From Liolophura sinensis (lineage: Eukaryota > Mollusca > Polyplacophora > Chitonida > Chitonidae), in contig NC_088302.1 in the NCBI RefSeq assembly GCF_032854445.1, forward strand, positions 44,430,645 to 44,494,644: a stretch of DNA of 64,000 nucleotides. The letters are read 5' to 3'. This document shows, one piece after another, positions 22,786 through 32,527 of the stretch. A program made the position numbers and the translations under genes. The notes under the pieces are model-generated. The model saw nothing but the letters and a program-made list of their open reading frames with translations. It was not told the DNA's origin and did not search any database. Every line of letters begins with the position of its first letter. Within the stretch, counting starts at the first letter, position 1.

Positions 22786-23950
22786 TCAACTGGCGAAGTC
22801 TAAGAGCACGTTTCGGCTTTTGTCTATTTCTATGATATTGTTGAATTCGGCGTAGCACACCACGTTAATGCTTTCCGACAATGGCCTGGCAAACCTCATC
22901 GCCAAGCGTAAATCACCGTTCTGGACCAGGTTCAGTTGGTGATCGTCGTGGAGCTTGGGGGTGAAGTCGAAACACACAGCATGTTGCCTTCGGCGAAAGT
23001 GGTGCGAAGGATGGAGTTCCCCTCGTCGTGAAACACGTGTTGGTAAAGAGGTTTATGTACGTTGTGACGATATTCCCGGTTCGAGAGTCGGGTGTCAGGG
23101 GCTTGCCAAGAATTTCACTTCCGCCGCAATGCAAGACGATGAAGTTTGTGTAGAAGTGCTGGAAATGGAACGGGGTTTTAGCATAGCTCCCGTCAAAAGC
23201 TGTATTGCTCATACATCCCACCACTAAACGTGTCGGTAAGCTGACCAGAAATAAGTTCTCTTCGTTGATGAGGGTGTGGCCTTTGGGCACGGAGAAATAT
23301 TTGGTCAGCACGCGGCGGATAGGGTCCTTGCAGGGGCTTAGGTCAACACTTTCAAATGTCCCACTTGAAAACCGCTGGTGACTTTGACTTTGCTCACAAA
23401 GATCAACACCCCCTCCAGGCCGGTCCTTTAGTCGGGACCCTCCTCCCTCACCAAGGCAAATGCGTCCTTGGACGGGGTGAGACGAATGCGGACGGTCACG
23501 TTGTTCAACAGGTGACGCCGTTGCAGGAACATGTCGCAGTGCAGGCGCCCCAGCATGTCAACCAACCGACTTTGGGCCATGAGCTGCAGCCGTTTGTCAA
23601 ACACCATTATGGTCTCATCCGTCTTGTCAAACCTCCCTGGTGTCCGTGTACCACAAGGCGGAGGACAGTTGGGTGTTCTTGGCCTCTGCGCTGTAAGACA
23701 ACAAGGTCCAATTAGGCACGGTACGGGGACATGTTTCCTTCACGTACAACATGGTGTTGAACAAGTGCAAGTAAGTGTTACCGTCCGCGTTGGTGATGAG
23801 ATATTCCACGGGCCCCGCGTGACTCAGGATGGCGATGGGACTGTAGGCATCCCAGCGACCTTCTCGAACGCGAGTGTCGGCAAGGGGTAAGGTCCACGAA
23901 TCAAAGTCACTGCTGAACGAAGGGCAACACTCGGCGCCGGGGAGAGCCAT
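22786..23950 (-). pseudogene. Polinton capsid-type protein (F54H12.2-like)
   Basis: It starts with ATG at 23,950 (MALPGAECC) and ends at 22,786. Landmarks of the Polinton capsid family often annotated F54H12.2-like are visible: GPVEYLI (about 23,810), HCDMFLQRRHLLN (about 23,520-23,560), LPTRLVVG (about 23,230) and CYAEFNNIIEID (about 22,820-22,855). These parts lie in at least three frames, so it is broken near 23,620, 23,400-23,310 and 22,950. Family knowledge links it to jelly-roll capsid proteins. I do not assign it to major versus minor capsid with certainty. Confidence 0.75.
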
Positions 23951-24132
23951 GGCATTAGCTAAAAATATCCGGTGCGGAGCGTGGTTTGGTGCGTCGAGGT
24001 TGGTGGGAGAGTTTGCGTCTTCTGGGCCCAACCGGCAGGTGAGGATGAGTGGGAGCGGTGTGTCTTCTTGGCCCTGCATGCAAGTGACGAATGGGAGCGG
24101 TGCGTCGGACCTTTAGATTTATAAAATATAAG

Positions 24133-24613
24133 TCCGACATTCATATACCATTCGTAGTCCGTTAAAGGCGTTCCAAGTGGATAATCGCAAGATCCATTTC
24201 CAAAACAACGTTTAACACTAACTCCCAAAGACAAAGGTATGTAAGAAATTATACAAATAAGAAATAAAGCCGGTAACACACAAGAGAGAAGCGGTCATCA
24301 GTTTTCAATGATGCCGGGCAGACAATGAATATTCCAGGCATGAATTCCATATCAAAGTTCAAATTCGTAGTCCGTGAATGAGTTCCAGGTCAAATAACAA
24401 TTAAACAAGTATCTCAGTCGCGCTTTAATTGCAACTGTTCATAAAGGCATCATGCTGATGTAATGAGCATGGCTACATTTACGGTCTCTAGCCCCAGGAT
24501 AAGCGGTATTAGATACAGTTTGAAAATGACGAGCGTTACAGACCCTAACGGATCAGATTGTGATTCAAAAGTAACGGACAATCACGTCTTTCCCGTTAAT
24601 ATGTAAAGATCTC
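24133..24613 (-). repeat. 480-bp inverted repeat, right arm
   Basis: This is the reverse complement of 18,069-18,547. It lies between the F54H12.2-like gene and the penton-like gene, in the middle of the Polinton gene block rather than at its end. Either the block was rearranged or the repeat is an independent element inserted in it. Confidence 0.85.
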
Positions 24614-24817
24614 ATGCTACAAGAGGCGCCATTTACACATGACATACAAGATAGACAGTTACACTGGGCAACCAGCGCCATCAAATACCATGTACGTGAT
24701 GGATATGTACATAGGTATAACACCGTGGTTGATCACAATGCAGATCGCCAGAGATTCTGAAAGCTCTGTCCATACCTGCCAACGACAGTGTTATACTCAT
24801 TGTAAAATTTGAGAAAC

Positions 24818-25090
24818 TTAGAATGAAAGCGTTTGATGGAGTATCCTTGACAAACTAGTTTTTGAACTAGCAACTTGTGACGCAGAAGTCATCACGCAAG
24901 ATCTGACAAATGCTACAAGGCGAGATATGTATACGCCATATGCAGGAACCTTTGGTATATTGTTATCTAAATCAGGATAATTTACAATATCAAAATTGAA
25001 ATTATCCCTTTTGTCGTAAAGGCGGCGTGAAAGGAGACCCTGTTTGTCTTTGTATAAATAAAGATCCAAAGTTCCTCTCACCCCGTTCAT
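24818..25090 (-). pseudogene. Reverse-transcriptase C-terminal fragment
   Basis: The frame contains LYDKRDNFNFDIVNYP and PAYGVYISRLVAFVRSC, a pattern I know from RT-type proteins that are abundant in invertebrate genomes. Only this C-terminal piece is present. It interrupts the minus-strand Polinton gene series and is probably foreign to it. Confidence 0.55.
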
Positions 25091-25097
25091 CTTGCCC

Positions 25098-25330
25098 TCA
25101 TCCTGCGCTGGACATAGCGACCGGCTTTCGCCACCAGTTGCCTTCTCCCTCCAGAGCGCGTCGTTTCAAGGCCTGGCTCATCGGAACTCCCTCGTCCCAC
25201 ACGTCGTCCATGACTTTCAGTCCGGCATGTAACGCGGTTTTTCCCAACGCTCGCGCAGCTGCGCCATTTTGATGAAACTGCCGAGCAAGCCGTGACCTCG
25301 CTGTACAACTGGACCTAAAAACAAAGGTAA
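25098..25330 (-). pseudogene. Small Polinton-associated protein
   Basis: The frame has RALGKTALHAGLKVMDDV then a basic tail with QALKRRALEG. This alanine/lysine-rich helical pattern recurs in a short gene beside the Polinton penton-like gene. Function is unknown; a DNA- or capsid-associated role is only a guess. The N-terminal part is not clear. Confidence 0.5.
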
Positions 25331-25401
25331 CCCACCTCCGCCAGCTTGCTTGGTGTAATAGTCGATTTAGGATCGGTACATGGCCTAATTGTTTACGACG
25401 C

Positions 25402-26153
25402 TCATCGCAAAGGTAATGTGTGCTGCTGTCCAAAGTTAAGTGTCAGCACCACTTTGTTGCGGTCAAATGCGACGGGTTGGTCCGTATCGTATTTAATATC
25501 AATTTCCACCGTCGAGAAATGCTTGCGCCGCACAAGGATGTATTGTACGTGTTGGAAGGTCTTAGAGATGTGTTACCCGTACTTCCCTTTCGTGGTGACC
25601 AGCCGCAGCAGCGGCTCCAGCGTGTTTCCCACCACACGCGGTTGGACAATATCCGTCTACACGTGCAGCGTGGGTGTGGTGGCATGTAAACCCTCGGCAC
25701 CGACATGCAGCAGATCAGCTGGCCCCATGAACCAATCGTGCGGTAAATAGATGAGCTGCTTCAGACGGGGGCTGAACCCTAGCCCCAGTTGTTTCTGAAA
25801 CCGCAGGCTATATTTCCGCTGCACATCATCGAAACCGAGCGTTAAATCACCGGCGTGAGTCTTGAGTAAAGGGATGTGTGTGTGTGTGTGTCAACAAGTC
25901 GGTCAGGCCCGTGGCAAGGGTAATAGCCTGCTGGCAATGTTAACTTAGGCTTAGTGCGGTGCGGGTCCTCTTTGGAGTTTAAGACATACCACACCTCGTC
26001 TTGCCGCAGGACGGGGGTACTGTATTTCTACCAACCCACATTCCCAGTCATCAGTCAAATGCATGGGCTGTGATAGTTGGTGGTGAAATGCTTCAAGGTA
26101 TTGCTGGGGAAGTTGTCGAGCGAGCTGTTACTGGGCAGCGTTAGGTAAAACAT
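25402..26153 (-). pseudogene. Polinton penton-like minor capsid protein
   Basis: ATG is at 26,153, with the typical start MFYLTLPSNSS, then a frameshift near 26,050, then the ECGLVEIQYP block of the family. The C-terminal block with PLLRLV and HFSTVEIDI (about 25,500-25,620) ends at a stop at 25,402-25,404. Two in-frame stops (about 25,573 and 25,665) and at least one frameshift break it. At roughly 250 codons it has the size of the single-jelly-roll Polinton protein. Confidence 0.75.
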
Positions 26154-26210
26154 GTTGGTGAGGTGATCTGTTCCGGTCGGACTGACCTTAATTCCATCTG
26201 GCGCCGGTAT

Positions 26211-26761
26211 TTAATACAGATTCCACTTTAGCGGGGGTACGATGACTGGAGACGGACGCTCTCCGGGTCGCCGCTGTTGTCGTCCCTTGGGTCGGCTTGG
26301 TGTGGTGGTGGTAGTTGTTTTGGTGGTAGTGGTTTTGACGGGAGGAGGGCGAGAATGGCCGGACAGAGACTGTGAGGTGGTAGGGGATTTTTTCGTCTCT
26401 GCTGTTGTGTCCATCTTTTCCCGCACCCAATCGTGCCAGGGATCGTGTGATCGCTTGGTGTCACCCGAGAGCAGAGCAGCCTTTCGCCGTAAAGATATGG
26501 GGACGCTATCTAAAATCTCCCACTCGCTCAAACGACCGACAGGCTTGGCGGTGGGCTGGTTCGTGGGCTTCGCTGCTGCGCGGCTTGGTATTGATCTGGA
26601 AACGCACGGTACCGTTGAATAATGTGGTGATACCGTTGTATTTTCTCATCGTCAGAGCGAGTCGTGTCGTGGAGGCTCAATGACATCTCTTGGTCGAGCG
26701 CGTTGAGGGCTTTAACAATAATGGGCACGGGGTTTAAAAGTCGCGGCTCGACCAAGGCCAT
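26211..26761 (-). pseudogene. Polinton conserved hypothetical protein
   Basis: It starts with ATG at 26,761 (MALVEPRLLNP). A helical stretch ALNALDQEM and DDEKIQRYHHIIQRY leads to a stop near 26,530. In another frame ILDSVPISLRRKAALL follows, then a Thr/Pro/Lys-rich tail. The pair DExxxxYxxxxQRY and ILDxxPxxxRxKAxxLL is familiar from an uncharacterised gene of metazoan Polintons. Function is unknown. Confidence 0.55.
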
Positions 26762-26773
26762 TGGCGTGCTGCA

Positions 26774-27101
26774 TTACCTCCAAGCTATGCTCTTAATGAT
26801 GCCCCCGATGAGGGCTGGTGCCGCGGTGAGAAGGGGGCCAAGCAGCGCTCCAATGAGACCTCCGCGTTGAACAATCTGTCCTTTCTTATGCAGGGAAACA
26901 ATTTTCTTGACCAAGACCCGTCTTGTGGCGTTGTAACTTCCCCTTCTGAGCCCGCGATAGTGCAACATTTCTTCTTAGCACATTCACACAACACCAAATT
27001 AAACCCGGATCGTTGCCGCGCAGCAAGGCGCGTCGAATGGCGGGGGTGGTTCGAGCCAGCAGGGACAGCAAGGGGCCGTAACGTTGGTGCCCGGGTGACA
27101 T
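26774..27101 (-). pseudogene. Small basic/hydrophobic Polinton protein
   Basis: Start ATG is at 27,101. The first frame includes TPAIRRALLRG and AQKGKLQRHKT. A frameshift near 26,930 leads to KKGQIVQRGGLIGALLGPLL, ending in a hydrophobic Gly/Ala/Leu tail at 26,774. The layout (basic N-terminus, QRGG, amphipathic tail) recalls small core/membrane-active proteins of adenovirus-like elements; that comparison is inference. Confidence 0.55.
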
Positions 27102-27180
27102 CACGGGTGGCTGACGTGAAAACAACTGATTCGGCAGATCGGTGGGGACAAACGGCTTCCCGGACCAACGAAGGAGCGTC

Positions 27181-27396
27181 TTATTCAATTGCCCTTATAG
27201 ATATTGAATGATCGACTGGTTCCGCGGCCAATCCACCCACTAAAACTCTGATGTACAAGAGAACTCCGAGTATGGCTGCCACGGTGCCTTTATTCTCGGG
27301 GAAGCCTTGTCCATCCCTTGAGGTAGGTCGATAGGGAGTGACAGTTATCCCCGTCATCCTCGGGGTTAACGTTTGACGTCCGTGGCCGGTATTCAA
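27181..27396 (-). CDS. Small predicted membrane protein
   Basis: This 71-codon frame has a hydrophobic segment (ILGVLLYIRVLVGGL, residues about 42-56). It lies between the integrase and the basic/hydrophobic gene. I do not recognise it, and it begins from an unclear start. It may be a Polinton accessory gene or chance. Confidence 0.25.
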   Translation of the reverse strand: MNTGHGRQTLTPRMTGITVTPYRPTSRDGQGFPENKGTVAAILGVLLYIRVLVGGLAAEPVDHSISIRAIE

Positions 27397-28490
27397 GAAT
27401 TAAAGCTGGGTGGATAGCCTACCCACCTCACCCAATAGTACAGTTTTCCTTGGCGACGTTCCCTTTTTAAGATCTTCTCCACCTGATAAAACTTGTTTGC
27501 CGCGGCCGTCACGGGTGCAATTCGGTCTCGTAAAACGTCCCGAGCAACCGTTCCCCGCTCAAGTCCTCCAGTGTGTACACGACAGGCTGACGAGGGTGGG
27601 TGCGGACGATGCCGAACATTTCCGTGCTCCAATTCGGGAGATACGATTGTTTGAATTTCCCTTTCACTTTACTTATACGCACAAGATCGCCGGCGCGATA
27701 ACGGTACACCGATCGTTTGGACGTGGATGGACCGTACAAGGCTTAACGCACTTCTTTCTGGTGCTGGGTGGTGACTTTGATGGGGCCCCGCCGTATACTC
27801 CAGTGAACCGCTCGATTATAACCGCGGACCAGCGCCCGTAAGGCGTGAAGGTTCCGCCGAGTGTTGTGAGCGGCGAAATATTTGTCCATGCGTCCTTTCA
27901 AAGTACGGTTAAACCGTTCTGCTACGGACGCGTTGATCCCTTTAAAAATGCCTGGAACGGTCTGTTCAGAAACTCTTTGCCTTCGTCGACAACGGTCGAC
28001 GTCCCGTCTTGAAAATGCGTTGATCAAACGAGCATCGGTTTTGGTGTGCAGTGGAATCGCCCAAGCGTACTTGGAGAGGACTTCGTTGCAGGTAAGTAGG
28101 TAACGTTTGTCGTCCTTCTCTTTGACAAACGTTGCCATGTCGACCAGGTCCGCCTGCCACTGACTTTCTCATCCCGCAACCATAGCTCGATTACGAGGGT
28201 AGCGCCGTTGAGCGGGACGGTGCAGCGTGTACGTGTCCTGCTGGGCCAGCCAAGCCGACACGCGGGCCCGACTCACTTTGAGTCCATGTTGCCGGGCTGC
28301 CTTGAGCAAGGGCTGAACGCCGCTGTAAGCCGCTGGACTGTCAGGGTCGAAGTACAATGCATGGAAAGCGGTCTCGATCGGGTCTGAGTCTCTGCTCGCG
28401 AACGTTCTCTGACCCCGCTTCCGTCCCCGCCGCCTCGGCTGCTGCTGCTGCTGCTGCTGGCGAAGTGGCTGGCGGCCGGTGCGAGGCATA
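27393..28490 (-). pseudogene. Polinton integrase with chromodomain
   Basis: A retroviral-type integrase would insert the element. From 28,490: Gln-rich N-terminus, a helical DNA-binding region with WLAQQDTYTLH, then WQADLVDM (first catalytic Asp, about 28,150), DEGKEF (second Asp, about 27,985, in another frame), and VAERFNRTLKGRM (catalytic Glu, about 27,920). The SH3-like region has YRAGDLVRISKVKGKF and the chromodomain has YQVEKILKRERRQGK and YYWVRWVGYP (about 27,410-27,480). The catalytic triad is still spelled out, but three or more frameshifts and a stop near 28,169 separate the parts. Confidence 0.85.
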
Positions 28491-28527
28491 GCCCGATGTC
28501 GTCCCTGTGTCCGTGTATAGTGAGTGA

Positions 28528-28780
28528 AATTCAGGCGCCAAGACCGACCACGTGATCACCCATGGGTCAGTTTGAGCTGTTCAACTCCCAACATACCAAG
28601 ATCGCGTGGTTGCTCATTGGTCCGTCATGCATTATCAGGCGCCAAGACCCACCACGTGGTCACCCCAGAGGTCCGTTTGGTCCGTTTGGCGCGCTCATTG
28701 GTCCGTTGAGCGCGGACTCAACGACACACCTCAGGTGCCAAGACCACGTGGTCACCCATGGATCCGATTGGGCGCTAAAT
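28528..28780. repeat. Three repeats carrying a CACGTG palindrome
   Basis: At about 28,533, 28,640 and 28,733, caggcgccaagacc (or caggtgccaagacc) is followed by ccacgtggtcaccc or its variant with cacgtgatc. Spacing is about 95-105 bases, and gctcattggtccgt is shared between units. GACCACGTGGTC is a perfect palindrome and contains an E box. It lies just upstream of the Polinton integrase start. Confidence 0.7.
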
Positions 28781-28884
28781 GGAGCTGAAGGAGCTGCGTG
28801 ACGTCACGCACCTTATTGCGAATGCGAATGAGAATTGTATGTTCGTATTTGAATTGAATATTATTAAAAAAAACTACTGTTTTC

Positions 28885-29080
28885 CCTTCACCATTGAAAA
28901 CTATTGACTGATAGTCTCTGACTTGTGACCAATTTTATTCACTGTTTACATATAATTTCTTACATATCCATATGGGAATAGGATGTGTTCGAAATGGATC
29001 TTGCGACTGTGGACTTTGAACGCCCCTTCAGGGTTTACGAGTGTCATACGATTGTGGATTTGAAGCTTAGAATGAGGACC
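28885..29080 (+). repeat. Diverged third copy of the 480-bp repeat (3' part)
   Basis: cattgaaaactattgactg, aatttcttacatatcc, gaaatggatcttgcgact and gaacgccccttcaggg line up with 18,370-18,530 in the same order. Similarity is moderate, so it is older than the two matching arms. Confidence 0.65.
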
Positions 29081-29367
29081 TGTCCTAATATTTTGTTTGC
29101 TTATGATTTACTTCCATTTTCTATTGATGCACAACGATGTATCAAGTTATATTAATGAAGAAGTGATAAAAATCATCACTACGCACGTAACAACCTGAAG
29201 AATAAACATCTATCCGGCTGCCCGCAAATGAGTTTTCATACTTCAACTTACGATGATGTTGGATGCGAGCATACATGATCTGTAAGTGTGGCATATCGGA
29301 TGGATCGTTTTCTGTCATATCAGTATAGCCATATATATGGTACTTCTTGCTACTACTTTTGGGTCAT

Positions 29368-29460
29368 TGCCTCCGTGACCGAGTGGTTAGCGTGCCAGCT
29401 CGGCACAATGACTCAAGAGCCTCGCCGTGAGTTCAAGTTCATGTTGGCTCCTTCTCAGGT
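29368..29460 (+). mobile_element. SINE head fragment
   Basis: cctccgtgaccgagtggttagcg (A box), caatgactcaagagcctc and gagttcaagttc (B box) form the tRNA-like head. The core and tail are lost. It lies in the region upstream of the complete CD225 gene. Confidence 0.7.
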
Positions 29461-29848
29461 CTTGCGTGGAATGGTCAGTATGGCGTGTAACACCAATCAA
29501 ATAAATATATTTTGGGTGTACACCAAAACTATTATATGTGTGCTTACATTACCTTTGGGTGTAGATGTACACTACTTTTGGTGTACGGCCAGAATGGTAA
29601 AGGCCCTTTGGCAATATTTTTTTGTGTGTAAAGGTTTACAGTATAAAGTAGTTTTAGGCTACTTTTTTTGGTTGTGTATTTATGTTAATTATTCGCCTAG
29701 CATAACATTAAAGTAACCGAGTAATGTTGTCACAAAGCGATATAAGTCCGAGACACAAGGAACTGAAATACGGTGACATCTATCTTACAGGCACATCTTT
29801 TCATCCAATTGTGTAACATGCTAACTGTGTTTTACCAAATATTTTCAG

Positions 29849-32527
29849 AACTCCGTCATATGGAAACGTATAAACAGAACATCCTTCAGGAATCCCGCAG
29901 AGAAACAAACAGCCAACCAGAAAAGGTGGTAAATCGGGTGTTTTTTGAGGAATCAGGTGGTCCAGCTGGCCCAGCTTACATGCCTGTGGAACATGGAGAA
30001 AATGTACAGTCCCCTGAAATTGCTGTTAGAGTTGAGGGACAATACGGACAGGCTTATGGTCAACTACATCGGGGAGAGATAGCCTATCCAGCTCATGAAC
30101 ACAGCCAGGTAAGCCACTATACAGCATAAAGCTTTCCATATGTTACCAAACAACAAATGTGCTTGAACGGAAAAGGGTTTGTATCTTGATCATCCACTGG
30201 GGATATACAACGTGTGACAGGTGTATCAGTCTGTGGAGAAGATCTGGGATTTGTCAGGTGTGCCCCAGTAAGATCCCTCATCCACGGTGGAGATGTAGGG
30301 TTTGTTAGGTGTGTCAGACTATTATTCCAGTCGCCAGGGGTGTATATTTTAGCAAGCGTGTAACACCATAATCCCCCGCTCAAAGAGGAGACATGATATG
30401 CAAGAATCTATTTTATTTATTTGATTGGTGTTTTACGCCGTACTCAAGAATATTTCACTTATGCAACGACGGCCAGCATTATGGTGGGAGGAAACGGGGA
30501 AACCCCGAGGTAAACCCACGACCATCCGCAGGATGGTGATAAACCTTCCGACGCACTGCCGGAGAGAAAGTCAGCATGAGCTGGACTTGAACTCATAGCG
30601 CACGCGATGGTGAGAGGCTCCTGGTTCATTGCGTCGCGCTATCACCGCGCTAAACACCTTGGTCACGGAGGTCCCTATGTATTTTTGAAAGTGTATTGCA
30701 CCATTATCCACCGCTCACAGAAAATACACGGTATTTTAGTGAGTTACATCTTTGCCCACTGTCCACAGAAGAAACATGGTATTTAGCAAGTGAGTCACAT
30801 CATTATCCACCGTCCACAGAAGAGACACGGTATTTTAGCAAGTTAGTCACATTATCATCCGTCGTACACTGAGGAGACTTAGTATTTTGGCAAATGAGTC
30901 ACATCATCATCCGTCATCAACTCAGGAGACTTGGTATATTAGCAAGAGTATTTCATCATTATGCCAGTCCACATGTAAGATGTGGTATTTTCAGTTAGCA
31001 AGGGTATCGCCGCACTATATAAGTGCATATGTTAACCGTACGGAACGTTCAATTTGATTCAGAAAACAAAATGATTTTGCAATGACTCTTCTGCTGATGT
31101 TAAGACTGGGATCTAACATATATACATGTGTTGTTTTTGTTAGCTTACATATATTATAGAAACTTAACACAGTTTCGGGATACAACGAAGAAACACCGAA
31201 CAGCTTTATCCTCAAATCCACATTAGCGTGCTGTTTCTTTTGTGCTCCTCTTGGAGTCGTTGTTTTGGTATTATCCACCAAGGTAAGCCACAATTTCTTT
31301 TTTAGGAATCTATTCACCAACCAAGATTTCAACACACGCCGTCATATAGTTGTGTATTTGAGCTGCACGGAAATGTTTCTGTACACAGAAGAAATGTCAA
31401 AGCTTTACGTGATCAAAAACTTAAAAGTATTAACGTGCTTGAAATTGAATTAAAAATGCTAAGAAAATCCGTCAAAAAAGCAACTGGAGTATTGTGTTCT
31501 GAACGAATTTTCGAACAAATCTCAAATTATAAAGTAAATCTCTACCTAAAATATCGTTTGAATTTTGCACTGTTGTCCAGTTCTCGTCAGAATTTTGTCT
31601 TTTCAAGATCGCGAGATAGATTAGAGGAGCTTGTAGAAGAGTCGGCAGTAAGGAACGCAAGATTCAAAAGATACACCAGCGCGAAAGTCTGACAAGATTC
31701 TGACGAAATAGCTCTATTTCAGTGACCATCCAGTCCTAAAGTCACCGTGACTGTCTAGCCCTAAAATTACAGCGTCCATCCAGTCGTACAGTCACAGTGC
31801 GCATCTGGCCCTAAAGTCACAGTGCCATCGTGTTCTAAAGTTACGTTAGCCTATCCAGTCCTAAAGTTGCAGTACTCGTCTAAAGTCACACTGCACATCT
31901 AGGCCGAAAGTCACAGTGCCAACCTAGGCCCATTAAGTACCCATTAAGCCCAAAAGTCACACTGGCCATCCAGTCCTAAAGTTACAGTGCTCATCTAGAC
32001 CTAAAGTCACACTGGCCATCCAGTCCTAAAGTTACAGTGCTCATCTAGACCTAAAGTCACAGTGGCCATCCAGTCCTATAACTACAGTGCCCATCTAGAC
32101 GTACAGTTATAGTAACCATTCAGTCCTATGTTACAGAGCCCATGTAGCCCTAAAATTATAGTGGACGTTTAACCCGAAAGTTGCAGTGGCCATCCAGCCC
32201 TAAAGTCATAGTGTCGATATAGCCGTAAAGACAATCTAGCCCTAAAGTTACAACAGCGGTCTAGTCCTAAAATCACAGTGTCCATATAGCCCTAAAGTCA
32301 CTGTGACCATCTAACAGTATAAAATCATTGTACCCATCTAGCCATAAATACAGTGTCTTGTGTTTAAAAACGAGATTCTTCTTTTCCAGTCTCAGAAGAA
32401 CGCTAAAGCAGGAAGTTTCGAACGTGCCAAGACATACGGAATTCAAGCTTTGGTTGTCTCCATTTTGGCAATCGTGATTGGTATTGCTATATTTGCCGTC
32501 ATAGATTATTTTATATTAGTAAAATGA
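29849..32527 (+). CDS. Dispanin / CD225-family two-pass membrane protein (complete)
   Basis: Three exons, all junctions phase 0: 29,849-30,108 (ATG at 29,860; 83 codons; donor CAG|gtaagc), 31,160-31,282 (41 codons; acceptor attatag, donor AAG|gtaagc), and 32,390-32,527 (45 codons plus TGA; acceptor cttttccag). The product is 169 aa. Residues 1-83 are a polar, Gly/Tyr-containing cytoplasmic tail. Residues about 105-123 carry the CD225 core LACCFFCAPLGVVVLVLS with the Cys-Cys and PLG hallmarks. Residues about 125-140 form the short basic loop (AKAGSFERAKTYG), followed by the second membrane segment (ALVVSILAIVIGIAIFAVI). Vertebrate relatives include IFITMs and PRRT/SynDIG proteins; this one's role is not known. 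The last codons and stop are part of the first unit of a minisatellite. An upstream 5' UTR exon is implied by the acceptor before the ATG. Confidence 0.82.
30150..31010. repeat. Degenerate ~55-bp tandem repeat in CD225 intron 1
   Basis: Units such as tcacatcattatccaccgtc, cacagaagagacacgg and tattttagcaagtgag recur, strongly from 30,690 to 31,010 and weakly from 30,190 to 30,400. The SINE at 30,411-30,676 splits the tract. Confidence 0.7.
30411..30676 (-). mobile_element. Near-full-length SINE in CD225 intron 1
   Basis: On the minus strand it runs from ggacctccgtgaccaaggtg (head) through gagttcaagtccagctcatg, the core cctgcggatggtcg, and the tail tattcttgagtacggcgtaa, ending with an A-rich tail. 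It lies within the degenerate repeat tract. Confidence 0.85.
31283..31700. other. CD225 intron 2, unique part
   Basis: It holds an 85-codon open frame (31,435-31,692) without recognisable features, regarded as chance. Confidence 0.35.
31715..32350. repeat. ~25-bp (50-bp dimer) minisatellite in CD225 intron 2
   Basis: Units alternate between ccatccagtcctaaagttac and catctagacctaaagtcac, separated by agtg. Degeneration increases toward both ends. The tract stops about 40 bases before the acceptor of the last exon. Confidence 0.85.

Noticed and set aside
25420-25750. Plus-strand and alternative minus-strand frames over the penton-like gene
   Set aside because: They are shadows; only the minus frame with the EIDI block resembles a known family.
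29288-29716. 142-codon frame upstream of the complete CD225 gene
   Set aside because: It runs through a SINE head fragment and AT-rich sequence and shows no domain.
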